A DNA stretch of 64,000 bases from Malurus cyaneus samueli (Eukaryota > Chordata > Aves > Passeriformes > Maluridae), in contig CM019217.1 of the NCBI GenBank assembly GCA_009741485.1, forward strand, positions 47,517,314-47,581,313, written 5' to 3'. The notes under the pieces were generated by a model that worked only from the letters and a program-made list of their open reading frames with translations, was not told where the DNA came from and searched no databases. The position numbers and the translations under genes were made by a program. Of the stretch, positions 12,601 to 26,739 are shown piece by piece; position 1 is the first letter of the stretch, and each line of letters begins with the position of its first letter.

Positions 12601-12844
12601 ACCTTTTTCATTTAATCTGAAAAAAGTCAGGAATTCTGTAGTGTTACACTGGTATAAATTAGCACTAAATTAGATCTGATAGTGGATTCGAATCTTGGAG
12701 AAACTTCCCAAAGTGGACCCTTGAACACGGCTGTTCAGCAAAATCCATCCTGCCTCTTTCATCAGGAAGGATTATGACCCTCGCATTGCCAGGTCCTGTA
12801 ACTCAGAAGTAACCCGTACTTCAGCAAAGGTAAATACTGCTTTT
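3602..12844. other. Intergenic DNA without a recognised gene
   Basis: AT-rich single-copy-looking sequence. I read it on both strands and found no homologous exon, RNA gene or clear transposon apart from the pyrimidine tract listed separately. The open frames are short, overlap on both strands and lack family motifs. Regulatory elements may be present but cannot be named from sequence alone. Confidence 0.6.
6751..6825 (+). repeat. Polypyrimidine T/C tract
   Basis: A run of about 75 bases almost wholly T with scattered C, ending in TTGTTTCTTCCCC. It is low-complexity DNA. The 63-codon frame through it is an artefact rich in Phe. No retroposed body or target-site duplication was recognised beside it. 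Confidence 0.85.
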
Positions 12845-13020
12845 TATTACCGACACCTCGTCCGGGCTGATTCCTTTTATTGCACAAGCGCCCGGAAATG
12901 TAGGGAAACGGTGGGAAACCCAAATTCCCGTCTCGGCCGCCATTCCCACGGAGCAGAGGCAGGACAGCCACTAGGAGATGCTGCTGTACGCGGAATGCAC
13001 CCGGCGCCGCGGGAGACACA
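12845..13020. promoter_or_regulatory. Isolated CpG-rich patch with a YY1-like site
   Basis: About 175 bases with many CpGs (CACCTCGTCCGGG, CAAGCGCCCGGAAATG, CTCGGCCGCC, CCCGGCGCCGCGGG) lie in CpG-poor intergenic DNA. It contains GCCGCCATT at 12936-12944, the reverse complement of the YY1 core. GCCCGGAAAT (about 12890-12899) holds an ETS-like GGAA, as in many short promoters. No exon was recognised beside it. It could be an orphan CpG island, an enhancer, a lncRNA promoter or chance. Confidence 0.35.
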
Positions 13021-13065
13021 AGCCAAGGAAGAAATACTTCAGTCCAGACTGAGCAGTGGCATCTC

Positions 13066-13088
13066 TTTTTTTTTTTTTTTTTTTTTTT
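13066..13088 (+). repeat. T23 homopolymer
   Basis: Twenty-three consecutive T residues 46 bases to the right of the CpG-rich patch. It could be the poly(A) tail of a minus-strand retrocopy, but no body with gene similarity is visible to its right. Confidence 0.9.
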
Positions 13089-16000
13089 CTTCAGACATCT
13101 AGAGGGGAAATTTGAGACAGAAATATGTACAAGACTGTTGTGTTGAGTGAAACACTAACTCACATTTTGCAGTAATTTGGGAGGACTACTTTAGCACTTA
13201 AAAAAGGCATTGCCTTTTAGTTTGGTATAAATTACTAACCCAGGAATTTACTTCTCTGATCTAGAATAATGACTGCTGGGATTTGGTTAACAAAAAGGTC
13301 TGTGTCTCTGTATGTGGAAGACTTTAGCCCACTCGATAATATGACTTCAACATATATCGACAAAAACCTTCCAGGATAAAATAAAATTAAAATTCAGGGA
13401 TGTAATTAAACAGAGAAATTAGAAATGCACCTGGGGCTCAAGTGAAGGGATTTTCTATGTCAAAGAAGAAACCTGATAGGTTTAATGGTAATTCCAGTTT
13501 AAAACAAAGGTGTTAGAAAAGCTTTTACTGGAGCTCTGCTGAAGGTCTTCCAAAATATGAAGATTAACTGAAAACTCCATTTATATGTTTATATTTTCTT
13601 GTCACTGTAGCAAAACTCCAGCTGCTATATGGTTTTATCACCCTGCACAGTGACTGGGGATGCCGCGAGTGCTTACGTTGGTCATTTGCCATCAGATAGT
13701 ATTGTTTTCTGCTGGCTTATGATGATTGCTGCCATAAAATGAAGAATGGGAAAATTAGTAAAACAATGTCAAATTTGTATTGTCACTTGACAACATAAAT
13801 GGTTATTCATCTACAGGGAGCCCACTTACCACTAACAATCCTTCTTTGTGCAATTCTTGACAAGTTCACTCAACTTTGGGAATTTTTGTGAAGGTTTTTT
13901 TCTTTTCTTTAGTTTTGCTCAGGGGTCTTTGAGGGCTGGGTGGGAGAAGGGATTCTTTTTGGAGTATTCTTGACATTTAAGTTGCTAAAGTTCTCTTGCC
14001 TCTATTTTATAGAATAAGGCTAATGTCTTCATACTTGTGTGTTTATTTTTAGATATCCCATTTCCATATTTAGTAAATGCAGTTCTCAGTATTGCAGAAA
14101 AAGACACCATTTATTTGTGTATCTAAATATATAGAATTAAAAGTCCAGAATAGGATATAAATAAGTATTTAAATTCCCAGTCAGGCTGAAATGTCTATGC
14201 ATTTAGCTCCACCCTTGCTCTCCCTCTGGGTCTACCATATTATGTATAAAAAATAAATGTGTATTCTTTAAAACACCATTTTAGGGGACATTCTCCAGTG
14301 ACTTCCTCCCCACAGCTTCCATCACTGCTGCCAGATCCCACTTGTTGTCTCTGGTGAAGGCAGGCCTGGCAGCAATCCTCTGGCAGCTGCATCCATGGGA
14401 AACAAAGCATTGGTCCATGGCAAAACCAGCAGCACGAGAGGCAGGGGTGAGATGTGGGGAGTGGGGAATAGTTTCATTTTTTTTTCTGTTTTTATTCTGC
14501 AAGGTTTGTAGGTATTCCTTGTGTGTACTTGTGAGGATTCAAAATCATCCTATATATATAAATACAGGATAATATAAATACTTCCTTTTTGTGCTTTCTC
14601 TTTAGAAACTGGTTGGAATATTGTGCTGTTTTCTTCAGCTGTTCCACTGGCAGCACCCATCTGGAAGGTCTGCCATCATTGTCTCATTCTGGATTATGTC
14701 AGTTTCTGGTTGCTTTTTGGGAGAAAGGAAAGGGGATGATCTAGATATACATATAGACTGCAAACAGACTGGGTCCTGCTACAGGCAGCATAAAGTCTAC
14801 TTCAGGCTCAAGTTCCTGATATTACTTTACCATAAAGTGGGTGCAGATGTTATTGGTGAGCAGAGGAACATTGGAAGCCTTTCAAAGGAAATGCATATAA
14901 GTAGGGATTTGAAGGAGGAAGTGGCAGAAGCTTTTCACGTGAGAGGTTATGATGAAATGTTTATATTTGATCCATAAATGACAGGACAACGTTCAGAACA
15001 GTGTCACCAACAAATCATAGGATATTTGATCTGCAAGTGTCAAGCCTGAAAAGTCCCTTGGCTGCCTGTAAGAATTTCACAGAGAATTCTTATAAAAGTT
15101 AATCTTAAATATGTTGCCTCCTTTAGAAGGAGGATTAACAGTGCTCCAAGGAGTACCAAAGCAGAAGATACACTCAGCTGGACAGGAAGGGGGTGAGTAA
15201 GAAACTAAAGATAGTGGTTGATGCTAATGCTACTCTTTTTGCAGACAGGTCCATTATTCATGTTGTATGAAGCCTTTTGTATGAAAATAATTTCAAAGAT
15301 AGCACTTGCGAAATCGAGACCCCTTTACTGTGAAGGTGATGGTATTTCCAGTGCTCATCAGAGCAATCAGGAGTTTCTTGGAGTTGAGTTTGGGCAATTT
15401 TCCTTTGCCTCATAGAAGTATGACAGCACCATTTAAAATTTTCTAAGAAGTGCATCTTTCCCCATTGATTAAGTTGCAAAAGAAAAATACACAAGCTGAT
15501 TACAGGAATAAAATAAAATGTAAGAGGAAGTTAGGAATTGGAACAGTTAACTGGGGACGCTGGTCAAATACATTCTTCCCTACTCTCCCATTCTCCACTG
15601 TTTATTTTAACTGCACCCCACCACAAAGATCAGTTCAGTGTGCATAAATTTATGTCTCTTCTCTGTTTTTAATACACAGATGTATCTAAACACGTTTTCA
15701 CAGAAGAAGTGGGTATTTGTTCTTCCAAACACTTTTAACATTAATGGAAACTCTGCTTCTCTGTCCTTCAATTGCCTTGAGACTCTCCAGATGGGGTCAG
15801 ATCCTTGTCTGCTATCAGTTTTCTACTGACCACTCAGCTGAATGAGTTACTGCAGGCTTGTGCGAAGAGAACTGTGGGACTGGACCTTTGAGTTTTCTGC
15901 ATGTACCCTGCCGTGTTGATGATTAGTCCTTTTAAAATCAAGAGAGGTGAGATAAGAGCAGTAAGCTCTGCTAATACAGCCAAGTTGTGTATAGGCACTG

Positions 16001-19000
16001 GGTGATCCACTCCTCTTAAGTCACTGCCTGCTTCCTTCAATTATTCAAAAGCCAAATCCAGAAACTAATCTATCTACGGCCAGAATATTTCTCTTTCTAA
16101 AAAAGCCAGACATATGCAGATTTGCAGCACTTTTTGCTGCTGTGATTTTAAGGTGATGTCTTCTGAGTAGCTGCGATTTCTCACTGCTGTCAGAGCAGAC
16201 TAGTAGTTCAGACTGTTGCTGCTGGCACTGTGCCTTGTTGCAGAAAGTTTATTTGTATAGGTTTCTGATTCTTCATATGTTGGAGACCTAACGCATTTTA
16301 TTCATTCTTCTTCTGGCTGAAGGTAGCCAGTTCTCATTCTCCTTTTATAGTCTGCATGTAGTTAACAGCTACCAACTGCTCCCATGGAATGAGGATGAGG
16401 GTTTGTAGTAATTCTCTGTTACTGCAAAGAGCTGGCTGGGTCTATGCCAGCTTCTTCAGTGCTATCCCACTGTGATCCCATCACTTGTGTTTCAGATCCC
16501 TCCGTCTCTCCTTCGCTATCTTGTTCTACACACTTGCTTTCCAGTGAGCTCTCTCAACAACATGATACCCAGGAGTGAAGCTTACACCTTCCATGCTGAG
16601 TTTTTTCAGGAAGACTTGAAAGAGCCTCTCCTGTCTTGGCAGGCCAGCATCCAAAAAGAGGGAATGCTGGCAGCTTGCTTTTGGATTGGCCATTCTGGGG
16701 AAAGCAGCTTCATCCCTCACTTAATTTTTATGACTTTTACAGTCTCACATGTATGGAGTTTTACTTCTTTTCTTGGTGGAATAGATTACAAGCTGTTGAT
16801 TAGGCAGAGACTGCATCACAGTTGGTTGAAAATCAAAGGTCAAAATTTTCAAAACGTTTAGGAAGATGAATAAGCAGCGTGCTTCCTTTGTAATTGTCTG
16901 AGCTGCTGGAGCACAGAATGTGTGTAATTTGGGCCATTTACTCGCATTCCCAAATATGACATTTTGAGCTAACTTTACGTGCTCCTGAAAAGAATCTTGG
17001 CCAACTGTCAACAACATAATCAACAAGCAGTGAAGCTAGTTCTAAGTAGACCACCCTGAAATAGTTCTGCTTTTGCTGGCAATTTATATCATTCCCCCCT
17101 GGATCTTTCCTTGAGCAGAATATCCGGTTGGATTTATTGTGGCTTCACCACAAATATGGTAGCAAAATTCTCTCTAAATTTTCTCATGAGGAAGGAATCA
17201 TATACAAATGAGAAAATAAGGTGTTACAGATAGCATACAGCTTGTTTATAACCTTTTTCTTGAAAGAAAACATCTTCCACTATCTTAAGCCCTACTTTTC
17301 GTATTCTTTATCCTGCAGGACAGGCTAAGCTCCTCTAGGCAAAGGTATTAATAAAGAATCAATGATATATATTCTGGCTTTGCACAGAGAATTTGGAGAG
17401 CAGTGTTATCTCAGTTGCAGTGGAAAGAAAAAATACTTTTAGAGGATATTTAGACTCCTGACTTACAGCTGGGAGCTGCTTACCTTCTTTTATGGAAGAC
17501 AAAGGAGCACTGAATTCCTAGCAAACCCACAGGATGGCTGTTAGTGCAGATGTTTCTGATGCTTTAGAGCAGGGGTACTCCAGTGGGTACTCTGGCATGG
17601 GAGAGCATTTTAAGCACAGCTTGCCCAGACCTCACTGAGATCTCAAACTGACATGTTGGAAATTTTATTCTACTACTGCTATTTATTGCCAGACCTTACA
17701 GGTCTGGCAGGGGGCAGCTGCAGTTCACTGCCTCAGTCCCCAGCTGTGGACATGACATGTGGTCCTTTTTCTGGAACCAATCCTCACTAAAACTAACAGC
17801 TGACTTTGAGCCTCCCCTGTTGTGAGACTCTTCTTGTCGGTCAGATTTGGGAATGTACCAATATTAGTTTCTCAGGGGTCATGAATAATTGTACCATTTC
17901 TTTAAATGGTGGTAGGTTTTATAGACTAGACCCTGAAATTCAAAATTTAAACTTTATCTTCTGAAAGGTTTAACCAGCTATGGACTCTTTGCTTTTTGAT
18001 GAATACCATGCAGAGTCATTAGTATTAAGTGTTGAGGGACATTAGATCACCTTTTGTTTACTGCTGGATGGGAAGCCTCCATTAAAAAAACCCGGTGATA
18101 GAAAAGTTGAGAGGCAGATGGTATCTCGTGCTGACACTGAAGAAATAATTAATGAAAACAAACAGATATACAAAGAAAACTTTAATAAACCCCATGATAA
18201 GGAAGTTTAGTACCAGTATGGTGCATATTCGTATATTATACTCCGTGAGCTTCTAGTGCTCACCACCCAGAGGCAGAAAAAAACCCCACTAGTAGAATGT
18301 GAGGAAGTAGTTTCAGTAATAATAGAAATTGCACCTCAGGTGAAAAATTCTTTAAAGAATAGATATATATGGGAATAACAGTGTTATGTGCACTAAATAT
18401 TTTAACAGTGCATGTACTTTGTGCTGTAAGGATAGGTGAGTTTAACAAGAAAATCATATAAAATACTGCCTTCAATTAAATTGGTCTATATCCATGATAT
18501 AACTTATTTGTTAACTGATTTTTACCTTTCTTCTAGCCTCTGATTAAATAAGATTTTATTGTGGTGTCTTTTGCATCCACAAAACATCAAATCTGAATTT
18601 ACTTCACAATTGTCTACTTTTCTACTGATTTACAGCTTAGTTACAAGTAGCAAACATTTTTTCATCCCTATTTATTTCAATTCAAATATTGTGGTGGATG
18701 TTGCAGGTTCCCGCCATTTCTGGCACTTTTTACATGCAGAAAACAGACAAGGATCTTTGCAGGAATGCATATCCCAGAGTAGGACACTTTTGCTAATGTG
18801 ATTCAGGTGCATATATTCATAAGACAGGAGAGTAAAAGGAAGGGAAGGCATTTGTTGGCTGATGGCTTTTGCTGGCTTGGTAGGACTGTGGTGGTTTAAA
18901 GTGTTAATGGTGTTTGAAAAGGACACAAACTCATCATTCCAGAGGCTGTAAGAGAAAAGACAAACCTGGAATGTCTCATAATGAAGAGCACTGCAAGGAG

Positions 19001-22000
19001 CAGGGTTAACTATTGAGCACAGACTTGTGTCAAGTCAGCAGACACATTTGGCTGAGGCAGTATTTTAAATTCATAGTTGCCTGCAGATTATTTGAGAGCC
19101 TTGCCCCAAAGACTGAAAATACCAAAAGGCTCCTGAATCAATGCATTGATTCATTCAAATGCATCTGGAGAAGAAGAACTGTTCAGGATACTGGTTGCTG
19201 TTGGTTCAAGGACACATTAATAGTAGGCCATGTCTTCATTTTCTGGTTAGGCAATTGCTTTCTTGGAGGCATTTCTATCTGTATTCCCTCTAGGACCATA
19301 ATTTTTACTTAAAGAGGGGTTACTGCCAGTACTATCTGCACAGTTCTAAATTTAAGCAGGAACAAAATATATTGAAATTGTAGACCTGTTAGAAGGAGTC
19401 ATCTACTTTTTTTATTTTTAGGGAACTGGGCTCACTTAGGGCAGGTCTGAATTAGTTTTGTGAATCAAAGAATGAGATGAACATAGAGATAATATATTTT
19501 GCTTAATTTCTTCCTACAAGATGACTTGTACCATCTTTAGGTAAAATCTCTGTATGGACTAAATTTAAATCCTACCTAAATTAATTTAGATTTCAATTTG
19601 TTAACACACTCTTGTATTGAGTATAAATCAGAGAAATGGATTAATCAGTATTAATTTTCTTTTTCCTAGCACTGTAGGTAGCTGTAACACAACAGTGGAA
19701 CAATGAGTGGCTATTTCCCTGAAGTTTCTTGAGATCCCAGGATTGCACTGTAATCTCCTCAAGGTTTAACATGCATTTACTAACAGAGTAAGTTCTAGCC
19801 ACAAACCATATGATTAAAAAGTGCTGAAAGAAATGTTGATATTTCATTTCCTTTACATTAGTAGTGGCAGTCCAAAAAGAAATAAGAGTTCAGAAGCTGA
19901 ACAAGCAAGAGAGAGACTTGGGGAAAAGCTTCCGTTTTCGACTGTGCATCTGATCTTACTTCGGGGAATGTGATTTACTTATGCATGAAGAGTGAGAATG
20001 CAATGGTACCTTCCTGCAGGATCCTGGAGTAATTGTGCCCTGTTCCTGGGTATGTCATTGCCAGATGAGTCAGTGGCAAACTCATTGTATTGCTTTTCTC
20101 TGAATTCTCTCCAGTTGTGGTCTGAAGCAAGCTTGGCTAAGCAATAGGCAATATGATACTCACAAATGTTAGCTGAAGCAGTAAAAGCTGATAGGAACGA
20201 GTTAATACAGCATGGGTGAATAATGTAGGTGAAATTGAGGTCTCTGCTTTGTGATCCCTGTCAGAGTTGACAGTGGCAGCTAAATCCTAGCTGCCCCAGC
20301 TGGCTGACCTGCTCTTTCTTTTAAAGGTTGCTTCTCCTGCGGCAGAAGTGATGGAGCTGCTGTACCTGTTCCTCAGCAGCAGTGCACTGTTTAGCATTTT
20401 AACACAAACTAAAACCCATGGTGCTTTATGTTGATATATCTTGCACTGTGGTGTCAGTGGAGCTGATGTGCTGCCTGCTATGCTATCTCTGCCATTGGGG
20501 CAGCAAGTTTTGACAGAGACAGAGAGGATTTAAGGGGTAGCAAACTTTTTGTATGCCATTGCTATGCATGCTTGCTACCATAGCACTAAACTGGGAAAAT
20601 GTAAACTGTGGGAATAGGGGAAATATAAATTCCCTGTTTGTGCCATATTAGAATTATAGCAGTCTTACATTTTCTTCAACTTTGAACTGTAGCTTGACAG
20701 TTTGAAATTATATAGTGGAATTCCACCTGAATTTTGATTTCCAAAGGCAATTGGCAAGGCTACTGATTTATCAGACTCTGCCATTTGCTTGACTTCATCA
20801 CAAGTGTTCACAGCATTTTGCAAGGATACCAAACACAGGTGCTAGCTCCAAAGGGAGCAATAAACAATCAGACCGTGACACAGAATTAAATCAAGGGATA
20901 GATGCAGGTCTATTTTGACAGCACGATACACAGCTTGCCACAACCACATTATCTGAATGCGAAATTCTGTGACTGGAGAGGAGCTCAGGCAAGCTCAGGA
21001 AGGAATAAGCTGACTCTTCCAACCTTACAGATTAACCATTTCAAGAAAACCATCTGAAGCCACATTGTCTGAAATCTGCAACAAACAGCAGGGGCCCCAG
21101 GCCAGAGCAGGACAAAAGAGGACCAAAAATGTGGCTTGCATTTCTTGTACCTAGGTTTCACAAAGCTTTAAGGATCCCAGAACAACGGTGAAGATTCCAC
21201 TAGAGAATGAACACTGTTTTTACCTCACCTTTCAGAAGGACACATGTGAACCTTCCCATGAGAGTGAGTCTCCACTTTTGGCCAGTGGCGACACAGAAGA
21301 ACAAGGAAATAAGGTTAGGTAGCAGAGGGAGGGTGAGACCCACAACACCCTTAATGTTCTGAACTGCTGCCTGAGCATGGAATCTATTTTACGTTCCTTG
21401 GAGGTGTACAGAGATTTTAGCAGTGCTGTTTTCTGCCTTTGAAATTGAGCAAGACTAAACTAAACGCAGAATATCTGAGATCCAGTCCAACATACAGAAC
21501 AACTGGGGTTAGTGTGGGAAAGCTAAATATAGACAGCGCCTCTAATCAGAGTTGGAAGGCCAGAAATGGAGCAGTATGGCACACAAGATGCAGAAAGACA
21601 TTCAATTAACCTTAATTCAAATTCAAGGTTTCAGTCTGTGCTGCTTTGCTGGCTGAGAGTGTGCGTCAAAGTGCCCATGATATTTTGGTGAGGGCATTGC
21701 GATCTGCTGAGATTTTCACAGCCCACATCTAAAATCTATTTTTAGACTTCAGCTCTTAAAGGAGAAAAAAAAAAGGCAAGCTAGGATAATTTTCTAACAA
21801 AATCTTAGAAAAATATTCATTGCTAGGCTGACAACCTTAATGGCCAGTTACGGATGAGCTACAAACCCCGGAAAATGAGGCTTATAATGGAAACTGCAAT
21901 TCAACCATGTAACGATAGCATTGCAGATGGGATATGGTAATGCACAGCCATTCCCTGCCTGACTGAACGGGCTGCCTCAGAGTTCTGAGGAATTTACCCA

Positions 22001-25000
22001 CTCTGTAGCCTGGAAGGGATAGTAGTACTCTGAGCTGGAAGGGATCAGCAAACATTTCCTTAGATGTTAAGCTTCAAAAATGTCAGCTTTGTCAGTATTG
22101 AGTATTATCACAGCTAATTTCAGGCCTGGAAATAGGAGAAGGACGTTTGGAATAGAATGGAAATAGCTGGCAAACTGTGGACTAGCTTACTAGGAGAGAG
22201 GGGAAAGGAAAGAGGAAAGAAGCATCACTTCAGTGGCTTAAACCATGCCCATAAAAAAAGGGACAGATGTTTCCTATTGGAGCATCCCTTATAAAACAGC
22301 AAAACAGCTTCATCCCTGCAAATCAGCACACTGCAGCTTCTATATATATCTGCAGAGTAACACAACATAGCTGAGGGTTTATGGAAGCTTGTTTACTTGT
22401 AAAACATGAAGGATAAAATCAGATAGCCAGGAGCAGGTGGGATGTCTCTTGATAAGCACCCAATATTTCCCTCTACAGCAGCACACTGATTTCGTCTGCC
22501 TTCACAGAAGATGCTGTTGCATTCCTGCAGCCCGTGGTTGTCAGTACTGATTGCTACTTTTTGCATTTTTACAAAAGCATCCAGAAGGTTGAGATTTAGG
22601 CCATCCAAGACCAAGTAATTGAGGGCTAATGTAGTCTCCATATCCTTAAGTCTGTTTCAATGCACAAGTGCATTATGGTGTTTCATTACCAGATCATATA
22701 ACAGTGTGATGTGACAATGTGACATACAATTCAGCAAAACAGGAAATGTTGAGAAACCTTTCTGTGTTATTCACATCAGCAGCTTTCAATAAAAAAAGTG
22801 GCATGCCCTCCATGATGGAATGAGTACAGATGCATTAGTATTCCTCATAAAGCATCGCTCTTGTCATTATGGTAATGACAGATTTTGCATGCTTAACCTA
22901 TCACTTATAAAAAGAGTATGTTTGTTTCCATAGAACCAGATTGTTCTCCCCCACATATACTCAAGTAAGCGAGACAATTCCAGGATTAAGGGTCTCAGTA
23001 ATGTCAGTAGGATTAAAGTGAATATTTTTCAGAAGTGACTGGGATTTGTTAAAAGCCTCTTTCTTTAAAGTGTTATTTTTGATGCATTCCAACAAGCACC
23101 ATTTTCACTAGGTTCATCACATACTGCAGTGCTTCAACTGCAAAATCTGGATCAAGATTCAGAGCTGGACCAAAATCTCAGGTCTTCTGCCCTTCACAGA
23201 GACAAAATAATTTATTTTATGACAGCCAGACACCCTAGCAGCAGGACTTAGTATCACAAGATTAGGACTCCTTTTCCAGATATACTCGCAGTACATAATT
23301 TCACTTGTATTTCAGTTTCACCATTTTCAACAAAGAGGTTAAATAAACCCTTGTATGGGCTGAAAAGGAATCATATATGTAGGATATCTAAATTCAAAGT
23401 GTTATTTGCTAATATAAAATATTGCACCTCAGAAAAAAAATATTTCCTTGAGGATACTCTCCCAACCTTATAAAAAAGTCCAGACTTACTTGTTTCACAA
23501 GCATTCCCAGTCAATCCTTGTTAACGATTTCTGTCCACAAGGTTGCGCAGGCAGCTCAGTCCCAATAGGATATCAGCATTTGGAAATGCTTTCCCTGGCT
23601 GTAGCTGGCTTGAAGTGCCCCTTGCTGAAAAAGCGCTGCTGTGCAGTCAGCAGGGCAGCGGGCTGGTGCTCACCAGGGTGTGAATTCGCAGCGCATTAGC
23701 TGCTCTCCATTAACTCCCATAGTAAATGTGTCATTGTGCTCACAGGAGCATTCTAAGTACAGATTAAGGCTATCCACACTGGAAGCCAGTGCAGAGTAGC
23801 TAGGGCTGTATAAATTCACACTTTAGTTTAGTTGGTACTAGGTTTCCCCTGTAGACAAGCCTGTCTATCTACCCAGTTTGTGTGGCTTCTAATGCTGCTT
23901 TTCCTCAATTACCTCATTTTTGAATATGATTGTGGATCTACCATCCTTTATGTGCTTGAGAGTCATTTGTTGCATGCTACCAACCAGGAAAACTTTCAGT
24001 TCCTGCAGCTGCTCTCACATGTAGTACCAATGGCCTCTGAGCTCTTAGCATAAGGTTGGAAAATGTGCATGCCATAGGCTGAAAACTCAAACCCACTGCC
24101 ATATTTCCAGGGGTACTGCAGCTGGTATTTCTGCTGTGGCCATCCTCCTCCAGCCTCCACAGCCAGCTTCATCTTCGCCTGCCTCCTCTGCAGCCCTTTA
24201 GAGCTAGGCTGTGTTAGCGTTGTGTGAGAAACAGAAAGTCTTAATGCAATCTAAGCGTGAACTCACTGATCCCATATTTTGAGAGCAGCACGCTTAGGTG
24301 ACCACATGGAACTGTAAGGCTGTTATCATTTAATTACTCACTGTACAATTAGCTTAGCAATTTCAAATTTTGTGGACTCCTTTGGCTGGGTATAAAGCTA
24401 ACCATTGTAACCCAGAAATGCTGTAAACTTCCCTTTCGCACCTGCTCCGCCTCACTGCTCGCTTTTATGCTGTTGCTCAGGCTTGTTGCCTGGCACTTGC
24501 ATGGTAAGCTGCTTGGGACAGGATTGATGTCCTTTATGCTTCATCAAGGTCTGGGAGAATGGGGAACCACGATCCTGTTACACGGGGCACAGCCGCAGCA
24601 CAAGTGATGGTGATCGTGATTACAGCTGACAACTGAAATAAACGGTGCTCTGCAGACCTCGTCCACTTCGGCTGCATTAACATGAAGGGCAGAGAATACA
24701 GCCGTGATCCCAGTGTTGAAAGCTTGGATGAAACTGGTAGTGTTACAGTTGTATTTTCCCTCCTCTTTTCACAACCAGATTACACAGCTTATTAAGAATA
24801 TTTTCCTGCATGCTTTGTGTTATTCCTTTTCCCCTCAATGGTGAAGGAACGCAAGAGCAAGCCTAGTTTCTCTACACCTCTTCTCTTTCTCCCTTGCTGA
24901 AGTATGTGGGACTCGATGTCTAATCCATACAGTTTCTAGGGCATGCTACTCAAAGAGAATACACCATTATTAATAGAGGACATCACCAAAATGCTTGAAC

Positions 25001-26730
25001 AATGCCCCATTGTGAGAATGGAGAGAGGTTGTTGATGTTTCAGCTCACAGCCTTGAATTCCCTCTGCTAACCCTGCAACTGACCCACAGGAACCTTTTCT
25101 CCTTTCCTGCTTCTGCTGTCTTTTCCTGAAGAGTCTTTGTTGCCTTTTCTGTTAATAAGGGTCCTTGGTGTACTCATTCTGTTAATAAGGGTCCTTGGCA
25201 TGGTCATTTGCACTTCCAGCTCACAGATAATCGATAGCCAGGAAATTGCTTGAGTTCCAGAAATTAAAAAACAGGGTCTCTAGACCTTGTTTTTAAATAT
25301 TGTATTCAAGGATGCGCTTTGCGGAAGAGAAAGAAGACTGTTTCCACTCTGCTCTCAGCTTCTGTACTTTACCTCTACCAAATACAGGATTATTAACTCA
25401 GTAAGTGGGAAATTCTTCTCAAAATCCTCTCTGAAAGCTTGATGAGGTATATGCCCACTTCCCTGTGACTCAGGCAGTATTCTAACTTTTTATCACAAGG
25501 CCATCATGAATAACAGATTTGAGGGGAAGGTGGAATCATTGCTAGGAAATCTTACTGCTCCACAATCACAGATGGAAAACTCTTCAAGATGGACACCTTG
25601 TACTGATTTCCTTGCTGGAAACCTTCATAAGTGTAGATTTTGGCTTCTTATCCAGAGCTTTGAAGAAATTGTTCTTGTGAAATCTCTCCTCCCCTCCCTA
25701 AGAGGTTTTTTTGTTTCTCTTCCAGAGTTACCAGTGTCTTAATGCAAGCAAGTTTAGCCAGGAAGTCTGGCAGAGCATATTTTTTTGAAGAGGGTGCACT
25801 TAACTGTCACTTTTGACCCTGCAAACCTGCACTCAGGCACTAAAATGACAAGCTACCTTAGTCAAATACAACTTTTAAATATCCAAGTGAAAAGTGTGTG
25901 ATGATGATTCCTAGTTTCTGGTCAGGTAGGTAGATTTCTGACGGACTTAAGTTTTAATTTCCATGTTTCAAGTAAGCACTTATTGCTAGTTTTGTAAAAA
26001 TGTGATAAATAAGTATGTTTCTGAGCTTCAGCAGCTTTAACTTGTTTGATAGTATTGGCTTTTAATTAATTAATTTATTTGTAAAATAAGTACAAGCAGA
26101 TTAACCATTTCCAGTGTGTATGTTTGGATTTATTGATTTGACAGGTTAATACTGACCTCTTGTCTTGGTCAATATTTGCCTAGGAGGTTATTAAATCTTA
26201 GTGTCTGCTACAAATGTCAGCACGTATATTTTAACTAGAACAGAAGAAAATTGTAATGCTAGAAGTTTTATTAACCAATAATGAAAGTTTGGTAAAACTA
26301 ATTATTTTCAGGTTAAAGTCAAATTAATCAAGCCACTGGGCTGCTTTTTTAAGAGTGGTCAAGAATCTTGACCTGCAATTTAGAGATGCTTAGTTTCAAT
26401 TTATCTAAGTTTAATAAAGGTGAGCCTGTGGAGGAGGGGGAGAAGAACCAGCCAAGATGTTTGATTTAAAGTGAAGTAAATAATTTGTTTAACCATAGAT
26501 TAATTTTTTTTTTTGGATGTGGAAGAAAAGCTCATTGAAGGAATGAAGAGAAAACCACAATTCTTTTCCTCTTACTCCAGCTAACAAACAGAAAAATAAT
26601 GGTCCGAGCAGTGCTGGTTATTGCTTTCATTATATTTCACTAGACATATCAGGAAATTTCTCTGCATTATGGCAGTCTAATTTAGATTTTAAGAAAACAG
26701 GGGGTAAAAAAGGCAGACAAACATTTATCT
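13089..26730. other. Intergenic DNA without a recognised gene
   Basis: AT-rich sequence with no supported exon, tRNA or complete transposon. The open frames, up to about 129 codons, show no family motifs and no consistent splice context. The part at about 25840-26500 is rich in homeodomain-type TAAT/ATTA cores and reads like a developmental non-coding element, but conservation cannot be tested here. Confidence 0.55.
25148..25207 (+). repeat. Tandem duplication, 30-bp unit, two copies
   Basis: Two adjacent 30-base units share TCTGTTAATAAGGGTCCTTG and differ at a few bases near their ends (GTGTACTCAT against GCATGGTCAT). It is a simple recent tandem duplication. Confidence 0.9.
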
Positions 26731-26739
26731 CCAGGGAGG

